Shown one piece after another: positions 6,445 through 10,292 of a stretch of DNA of 10,292 nt (its first letter is position 1; every line of letters begins with the position of its first letter). Under the pieces are notes generated by a model that had not been told where the DNA came from, did not search any database, and worked only from the letters and a program-made list of their open reading frames with translations. The translations under genes and the position numbers were made by a program. Source of the DNA: Candidatus Caenarcanales bacterium (GTDB lineage: Bacteria; Cyanobacteriota; Vampirovibrionia; Caenarcaniphilales; Caenarcanaceae); contig CANLFK010000075.1 in NCBI GenBank assembly GCA_947489925.1, positions 1 to 10,292 of the forward strand, read 5' to 3'.

Positions 6445-8112
6445 TTATTTGATTTCAGTAGTTGCGTTTTCATAAACCAAGCCAGTCTCAGCTCTTTTAT
6501 CGGAAGCACCTTGTAAGTTTTTTTCTTTCCAATTTAGTTCAATTGCCTGAACAGTCCAATAAAAACTTTTCCAAACTGATTCGTTTTCTGTCGGAAAAAT
6601 ATGTCCTCTCTTCTCCAATTCTTGTTTTGTTTTTTCGTTTATAATCCAATTTTCGGCATAAACATGATTTGGGCTAAACTGATGATGAATTCGCCCAGCC
6701 GCAACTGCTTCTTCAATTGTCATTTTATGGTCTAAATAAGCCAATAAAGTATTTAAAACAGCACTAATTATAGGTGGTCCTCCCGGGCTACCCAAAGCCA
6801 AAATTGGTTTATTAGTTTTCAAGTCAAAAACAATAGTGGGCGACATTGAACTGAGAGGCGTTTTATTCGGCATCGGATAATTTAAAGAATTGCCAATTAA
6901 ACCATACTGATTAGATGAGGCTGGTAAGCTAAAATCATCTAGTGTATCATTTAGTAAAATGCCAGTTTTGGGTATTACAAAGCCAGATCCCAGAGGTCCA
7001 TTCAGAGAAGCTGTAATCACAACTATATTTCCTTCTTTGTCTGCAACGCTCCAGTGAGTTGTTTCAGGTTTTTCCTTTTCGGTATTTACATTGAGTTGTG
7101 AATTGAAAGCTTGATCTGATTTTTTTATTTTGGAAGCAATTTTTTTGGCATATTCTTTGGAAGTTAATTCACTCAAATTTAATTTATTAAAACGAGGATC
7201 ACCTAATTTATTGGCTCTGTCAGCAAAACTAACTTTTAAAGCTTCAATAATATAATGAGACCTTTGAGCCGAAGTATAAGGCAAACTACTTAAATCAAAA
7301 TTTTCTAAAATATTTAAAGTTTCTAAAATGCAAATTCCACCCGAGCTAGGAGGCGGAAAAGAACAAATACGATATTTTTTTCGATAAGTATTGCAAATTG
7401 GTTTTAAGGTGTAAATACGATAATTTTTCAGGTCTTCTTTATTAATTAAACCGCCTGCTTTGCCTATTTCTTGGCTAATAGTTTCGGCTAAACTTCCAGT
7501 ATAAAAGTCTTCTCCACCTTTTTTGGCAATTAATTTGAGAGTTTCACTTAAATCTTTTTGTTTAATAGTTCCGGCAATCGGCAAAAATATATCAGAGCTA
7601 CTTTCATAATTCTTTAAAACTGATTCTCTTTTAATTAAGGCATTTTTTAAGCTTTTATTGACTGGTGAACCATTTTCAGCTAAATCAATAGCAGTTTGCA
7701 TAATTTCAGTGCGGGGCAAAATACCATAATTTTTATGCAAATATTCAAAACCTTTAACTAGTCCTGGTATTCCGCCAGCCGAAGGCCCATTAACAAATTC
7801 ATAATTTTGCTGATTAATTTTAGCGGGAGCTCTTTCTCTAAAGTCTAAAGCCAAGAATTGTTGATTTTTAGCTAAATAAACTAAAGCAAATCCGCCACCA
7901 CCAATCCCAGATCCTTGCGGTTCAATAACGCCTAAACTATAGCCAGTTGCAATAGCGGCATCAATTGCATTTCCACCTTTTTCTAATACTTTTGCACCAG
8001 CCAAACTAGCCAATTCATTTTTTGAGACAATAATACCTTTCTTAAATGGAGCTGAAAAGGAAGCATTAGAAAATATAAAGAGAGCTGAAATTAAAAACAA
8101 ATACTTTTTCAT
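6445..8112 (-). CDS. ggt: Gamma-glutamyltransferase (glutathione hydrolase), exported
   Basis: GGT cleaves the gamma-glutamyl bond of glutathione and related peptides, releasing glutamate or transferring it to amino acids. The 555 residues begin with a Sec signal peptide (MKKYLF..., hydrophobic core 4-15, likely cut after SFS at 20), so the enzyme acts in the periplasm or outside the cell. It belongs to the Ntn-hydrolases: the precursor should self-cleave before Thr351 in the TTHWSV motif, making a large (about 21-350) and a small (351-555) subunit. Substrate-binding residues are in place: Arg92 in DFRERAP, NDTLDDFS at 388-395, SSMSPT at 421-426 and the oxyanion-hole GSPGG at 441-445. Length is normal for the family. 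It converges on the ABC ATPase with 40 bp between and no clear terminator. No Shine-Dalgarno is seen. All key residues are present, so activity is expected. Confidence 0.96.
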   Translation of the reverse strand: MKKYLFLISALFIFSNASFSAPFKKGIIVSKNELASLAGAKVLEKGGNAIDAAIATGYSLGVIEPQGSGIGGGGFALVYLAKNQQFLALDFRERAPAKINQQNYEFVNGPSAGGIPGLVKGFEYLHKNYGILPRTEIMQTAIDLAENGSPVNKSLKNALIKRESVLKNYESSSDIFLPIAGTIKQKDLSETLKLIAKKGGEDFYTGSLAETISQEIGKAGGLINKEDLKNYRIYTLKPICNTYRKKYRICSFPPPSSGGICILETLNILENFDLSSLPYTSAQRSHYIIEALKVSFADRANKLGDPRFNKLNLSELTSKEYAKKIASKIKKSDQAFNSQLNVNTEKEKPETTHWSVADKEGNIVVITASLNGPLGSGFVIPKTGILLNDTLDDFSLPASSNQYGLIGNSLNYPMPNKTPLSSMSPTIVFDLKTNKPILALGSPGGPPIISAVLNTLLAYLDHKMTIEEAVAAGRIHHQFSPNHVYAENWIINEKTKQELEKRGHIFPTENESVWKSFYWTVQAIELNWKEKNLQGASDKRAETGLVYENATTEIK

Positions 8113-8145
8113 TATTTTTTATCGAACGAAAGGTTAAAAAACATT

Positions 8146-8163
8146 ATTTCACGGGAATGAAAT
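8146..8163. promoter_or_regulatory. Inverted repeat in the divergent ggt/TPR region, possible operator
   Basis: ATTTCA (8146-8151) and TGAAAT (8158-8163) form a perfect 6-bp inverted repeat around CGGGAA. It sits in the 82-bp gap between two divergent genes, 33 bp before ggt on one side and 31 bp before the TPR-like gene on the other, where a regulator could act on both. A 6-bp arm in A+T-rich DNA may be chance; the G+C-richer centre makes it stand out slightly. Confidence 0.25.
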
Positions 8164-8194
8164 TTTCCTAAAAATAAAATAAAAATTTAATATC

Positions 8195-8419
8195 ATGTCT
8201 CAAAATAATCATGTTCTTTTGCTTGAAATGAAGGCTAAAGAAAAGCTCAAAGAAGGCGAATTAATGCAGGCCGCTCAATATTTTCGGGAAGCAATTCAAA
8301 AAGGTTCAACTAATTTTCAAAATCGGCTTTTATTAAGTCATATTTTATCTGATCTTGAAAGAAATTCTGCTGAAGAAGAGTTTTGTTTAGCGAAAGAAAA
8401 ATACGGCGATATTAATTAA
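8195..8419 (+). CDS. Short TPR-like protein (74 aa)
   Basis: The 74 residues have no signal peptide and are predicted to be helical throughout. Residues about 12-36 (AKEKLKEGELMQAAQYFREAI) follow the tetratricopeptide pattern of small-hydrophobic-small positions, with the Gly, Ala and Phe/Tyr spacing of helix A and helix B of one repeat. A second, less typical helix pair covers about 41-70, with NRLLLSHILSDLERNSAEEE. One to two repeats are too few for a full superhelix, so it would act as a small adaptor or within an oligomer. The partner is unknown. It is divergent from ggt. The ATG has no Shine-Dalgarno, and a TAAAAT (8175-8180) lies 14 bases upstream. It appears real because the composition and codon use match the neighbours and the repeat pattern is coherent. 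Confidence 0.6.
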   Translation: MSQNNHVLLLEMKAKEKLKEGELMQAAQYFREAIQKGSTNFQNRLLLSHILSDLERNSAEEEFCLAKEKYGDIN

Positions 8420-8424
8420 ACAAA

Positions 8425-8613
8425 ATGAAAACCTTGTTTAAAAATTTTACTATTAAGATATTCAATGCTTTTAAGGCTTATAATGCTTTAAATAAACGGA
8501 TATTTTCAGTCAGTGAAATCAAAATAAATTCTTTGCTAATTGGATCTACAAAAAGACATTGCGATTTCTTGCCTTCCAAGACCTATCAGTGGTTTAGCTC
8601 AATTAAAAACTAA
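8425..8613 (+). CDS. Doubtful small basic ORF (62 aa)
   Basis: This ORF begins 5 bases after the stop of the TPR-like gene and encodes a basic protein rich in Lys, Phe and Asn with no recognisable motif, signal peptide or membrane segment. No Shine-Dalgarno is present. Its codons (TTA, AAA, AAT) fit the local composition but would do so in noncoding A+T-rich DNA as well. A second frame, opening with TTG at 8540 and closing at 8677, overlaps its 3' end and looks equally coherent, so the stretch 8420-8673 may be a decayed gene or simply noncoding. I see no RNA gene or repeat array here. Confidence 0.25.
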   Translation: MKTLFKNFTIKIFNAFKAYNALNKRIFSVSEIKINSLLIGSTKRHCDFLPSKTYQWFSSIKN

Positions 8614-8673
8614 AAAACTATTTAGTGCATACAATGAAACAAAAAATATTTCTATTGGCAAAACAAACTTAAT

Positions 8674-8698
8674 TTGACAAAATATTTTAATCTATAAT
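8674..8698 (+). promoter_or_regulatory. Consensus -35 and -10 hexamers before the glutamate dehydrogenase gene
   Basis: A perfect TTGACA (8674-8679) and a perfect TATAAT (8693-8698) lie just before the gene, but only 13 bases separate them instead of the usual 16-18. The TATAAT alone is well placed: transcription would begin near 8705, about 10 bases before the ATG at 8716, leaving no room for a normal ribosome binding site. Either the TATAAT works with a weaker upstream element, or the short spacing limits basal activity and an activator is needed. Confidence 0.5.
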
Positions 8699-8715
8699 AA
8701 AAACAAATAATTCAA

Positions 8716-10002
8716 ATGAGCATTGCACCTGGAATTTTCCAAAAAAATCTTGACGAAACAAGTTTATCGTCTGAAACCACTGCTAATTTTATGGACGCTG
8801 TTGCCAAGAAAATACCTGGTTTTGATGATTCAATGCTTAATATAATCACTCATTCTAAAAGAGAAATCATTGTTGAAATACCAATTAGACTTGATAATGG
8901 CAAAGTTTCCGTTTTTAGGGGTTATCGTGTTCAGCATAATAATTCCCGTGGTGGTCCATTTAAAGGTGGTATTCGCTATCATCATGAAGTTAATTTAGCT
9001 GAAGTTCGAGGCTTAGCAATTTTAATGACTTGGAAAGCCGCTTTAGTCAGAATTCCATTTGGTGGAGCGAAAGGTGGCATTGCTTGTGAACCAAAAAAAT
9101 TATCTTTAACCGAGTTGGAAAGATTAACCAGAGCATATACCGAACATTTGGGTGATAATATTGGACCTTATTATGATGTACCAGCACCCGATGTAAACAC
9201 TAATGCACAGGTTATGGCTTGGATGTTTGATGAATATGCAAAAAGTCATAATAATTGTTCGTTAGCAGTTGTAACTGGTAAACCAATTGAAATTGGCGGT
9301 TCTCAAGGGCGAGAAGAAGCAACTGGTCGTGGAGTTGTAATTGTAACTCGTGAATTATTAAAAGAATTAGGTCTCAATCCAGCTGAGCAAAGAGTAATTA
9401 TTCAAGGTTTTGGTAATGTTGGCTCTTTCGTGGCTCGCATTATGTATTATGAGGTTGGAGCTAAAATCACTGGTATTTCGACGGTAGAAGGTGCTATTTA
9501 TAATGAAAATGGGCTTAATATTCCAGAATTATTAAGTTATCAGTCTAAGCACGGAACGATTAAGGATTTCCCTAATTGTGAATGGATGAGTAATGAAGAA
9601 ATGCTTTTGCAAGATTGTGATGTTTTAATTCCAGCGGCTTTGGCTGGTTCAATCGATGCAGAAGTTGCTCAGAAAACTAATGCTAAAATTATTGTTGAAG
9701 CGGCAAATGCTCCTGTTACAATCGAAGCAGATAGTATTTTAAATGAAAGAAAAATTTATGTTATACCTGGTATTTTAGCCAATCCTGGTGGAGTAATTGT
9801 TTCTTATTTTGAATGGGTACAAAACTTGCAACAACTTTACTGGACATATGAAGATGTGATTGGTCGCTTAGAAAAATTAATTGTAGATGCTTATAAACGG
9901 ACTTATACCGCTTCGGTTGAGCATAATTGTTCTTTAAGAGAGGCCGCTTTGCGAGTAGCTTTAATCGATGTTATTAAGTCAATTAAGCTAAGAGGTTTTT
10001 AG
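8716..10002 (+). CDS. gdhA: Glutamate dehydrogenase (Glu/Leu/Phe/Val dehydrogenase family)
   Basis: The enzyme reversibly converts glutamate to 2-oxoglutarate and ammonium in the cytoplasm with NAD(P), joining nitrogen and carbon metabolism. The 428 residues have the normal length of the hexameric family. The N-terminal catalytic domain has PFKGGIRYH (81-89, Lys83), TWKAAL (Lys107), PFGGAKGGI with the catalytic Lys119, and PAPDVNT with Asp159. The coenzyme domain begins after TGKPIEIGGSQGREEATG and carries the Rossmann motif GFGNVG at 231-236. The VEAANAPVT and ILANPGGVIVSYFEW stretches (328-336, 353-367) complete the active-site cleft. At the end of the second Rossmann strand the sequence is ISTVEG where many NAD enzymes have an acidic residue, so NADP use is possible (weak inference). 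Glutamate rather than leucine or phenylalanine specificity is inferred from overall similarity. It is preceded by a consensus-like promoter and has no Shine-Dalgarno. Confidence 0.92.
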   Translation: MSIAPGIFQKNLDETSLSSETTANFMDAVAKKIPGFDDSMLNIITHSKREIIVEIPIRLDNGKVSVFRGYRVQHNNSRGGPFKGGIRYHHEVNLAEVRGLAILMTWKAALVRIPFGGAKGGIACEPKKLSLTELERLTRAYTEHLGDNIGPYYDVPAPDVNTNAQVMAWMFDEYAKSHNNCSLAVVTGKPIEIGGSQGREEATGRGVVIVTRELLKELGLNPAEQRVIIQGFGNVGSFVARIMYYEVGAKITGISTVEGAIYNENGLNIPELLSYQSKHGTIKDFPNCEWMSNEEMLLQDCDVLIPAALAGSIDAEVAQKTNAKIIVEAANAPVTIEADSILNERKIYVIPGILANPGGVIVSYFEWVQNLQQLYWTYEDVIGRLEKLIVDAYKRTYTASVEHNCSLREAALRVALIDVIKSIKLRGF

Positions 10003-10017
10003 GCAAAAATATCAAGG

Positions 10018-10023
10018 TATAAT
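10018..10023 (+). promoter_or_regulatory. -10 box predicting a leaderless transcript
   Basis: A perfect TATAAT ends 6 bases before the ATG at 10030. If it is used, transcription would start at or next to the A of the start codon, giving a leaderless mRNA. No good -35 is visible 16-18 bases upstream, so the assignment rests on the hexamer and its position. An AAGG lies further upstream (10014-10017) but 12 bases from the ATG, too far for a good ribosome binding site. Confidence 0.35.
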
Positions 10024-10029
10024 ATTAAT

Positions 10030-10292
10030 ATGAATAATATACAAATAGTTATACAAGCTTGGCAATTAGCAATCGCAGTCGTGGCAATTGGTTTAACTTT
10101 TACGGCTATTTTGGTTAGTTCTTTTTGGGCTTTTTGGAATGTTATTGATAAACGATTTGATAAAATAGAAATTGACCTCAAAGAAATAAAAGAAGCTGTC
10201 TCTGGACTAAAAACAGAACAAGCTGTTCAAAAAAGAGAAATTGAGCATTTATCAAGAGAACAAGAACAACAAAGAAATAGACTTGAGCAAAT
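10030..10292 (+). CDS. Small membrane protein with coiled coil, N-terminal part
   Basis: The first 87 codons are present and the frame is still open at the window end. Residues about 11-37 form one hydrophobic segment (LAIAVVAIGLTFTAILV...), with a Trp/Phe-rich border (SSFWAFWNV). After it comes a charged heptad-like stretch from about residue 40 on (DKRFDKIEIDLKEIKEAV), rich in Glu, Lys, Gln and Arg, which should form a long coiled coil in the cytoplasm or periplasm. This layout is common among small membrane-tethered proteins of unknown role and among phage-derived proteins; nothing here decides between them. It follows the glutamate dehydrogenase gene by 27 bp on the same strand, but a TATAAT close to its ATG may give it its own transcript. 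Confidence 0.6.
   Translation, partial: MNNIQIVIQAWQLAIAVVAIGLTFTAILVSSFWAFWNVIDKRFDKIEIDLKEIKEAVSGLKTEQAVQKREIEHLSREQEQQRNRLEQ

Noticed and set aside
8464..8489. Direct repeat of AATGCTTT at 18-bp spacing
   Set aside because: Only two 8-base copies in A+T-rich DNA; no further copies or array structure.
1..10292. CRISPR array, tRNA/rRNA genes, intact insertion sequences or phage modules
   Set aside because: No regularly spaced repeats, tRNA-like cloverleaf signals, transposase motifs or terminal inverted repeats were seen on reading either strand.

Overview
The window is an A+T-rich bacterial segment, roughly one third G+C by eye, densely coding on both strands with no rRNA, tRNA, CRISPR array or complete mobile element visible. 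LpxB, which makes the lipid A disaccharide, indicates a Gram-negative (diderm) cell envelope. The GMP synthase and glutamate dehydrogenase read most like cyanobacterial-type proteins (for example the SQYSELIARR stretch of GuaA). Together with the A+T richness and heterotrophic gene content this suggests a non-photosynthetic relative of Cyanobacteria (Vampirovibrionia/Melainabacteria type). That placement is inference from recalled family sequences, not a computed phylogeny.

Layout. Positions 3-251 are the 3' end of murC (peptidoglycan precursor synthesis, + strand), followed at once by a long imperfect hairpin. Then come three minus-strand genes: a 79-residue protein of unknown function with an unusually strong ribosome binding site (338-577), guaA (704-2398) and a 408-residue membrane-anchored protein of unknown function (2504-3730). 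A 181-bp divergent region separates these from lpxB on the + strand (3912-5201). The 243 bp between lpxB and the next gene differ from their surroundings and appear to hold, on the minus strand, a truncated start of a DNA methyltransferase (5214-5315). An ABC-2-type transporter ATPase (5445-6404) follows without an adjacent permease. Convergent to it is ggt, an exported gamma-glutamyltransferase (6445-8112, minus). A divergent 82-bp region leads to a short TPR-like protein (8195-8419), a doubtful small ORF, a glutamate dehydrogenase (8716-10002) and the start of a small membrane/coiled-coil protein cut by the window end.

How the genes fit together. murC and lpxB belong to envelope synthesis and guaA to purine nucleotide synthesis. 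ggt and the glutamate dehydrogenase could form a functional pair, with GGT releasing glutamate outside the cytoplasm and GDH linking glutamate to 2-oxoglutarate and ammonium, but they are divergently placed and not an operon. Most genes are single transcription units separated by A+T-rich gaps.

The most notable structural signal is translational. Almost every gene start seen here lacks a Shine-Dalgarno sequence and several have a -10-like box only 6-17 bases before the ATG, suggesting leaderless or near-leaderless mRNAs. The short interval 578-703 is the exception, with two strong Shine-Dalgarno sites, one before the 79-residue protein and one before a 9-codon mini-ORF that contains an A6G6 run. 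No clearly new multi-gene system was recognised.
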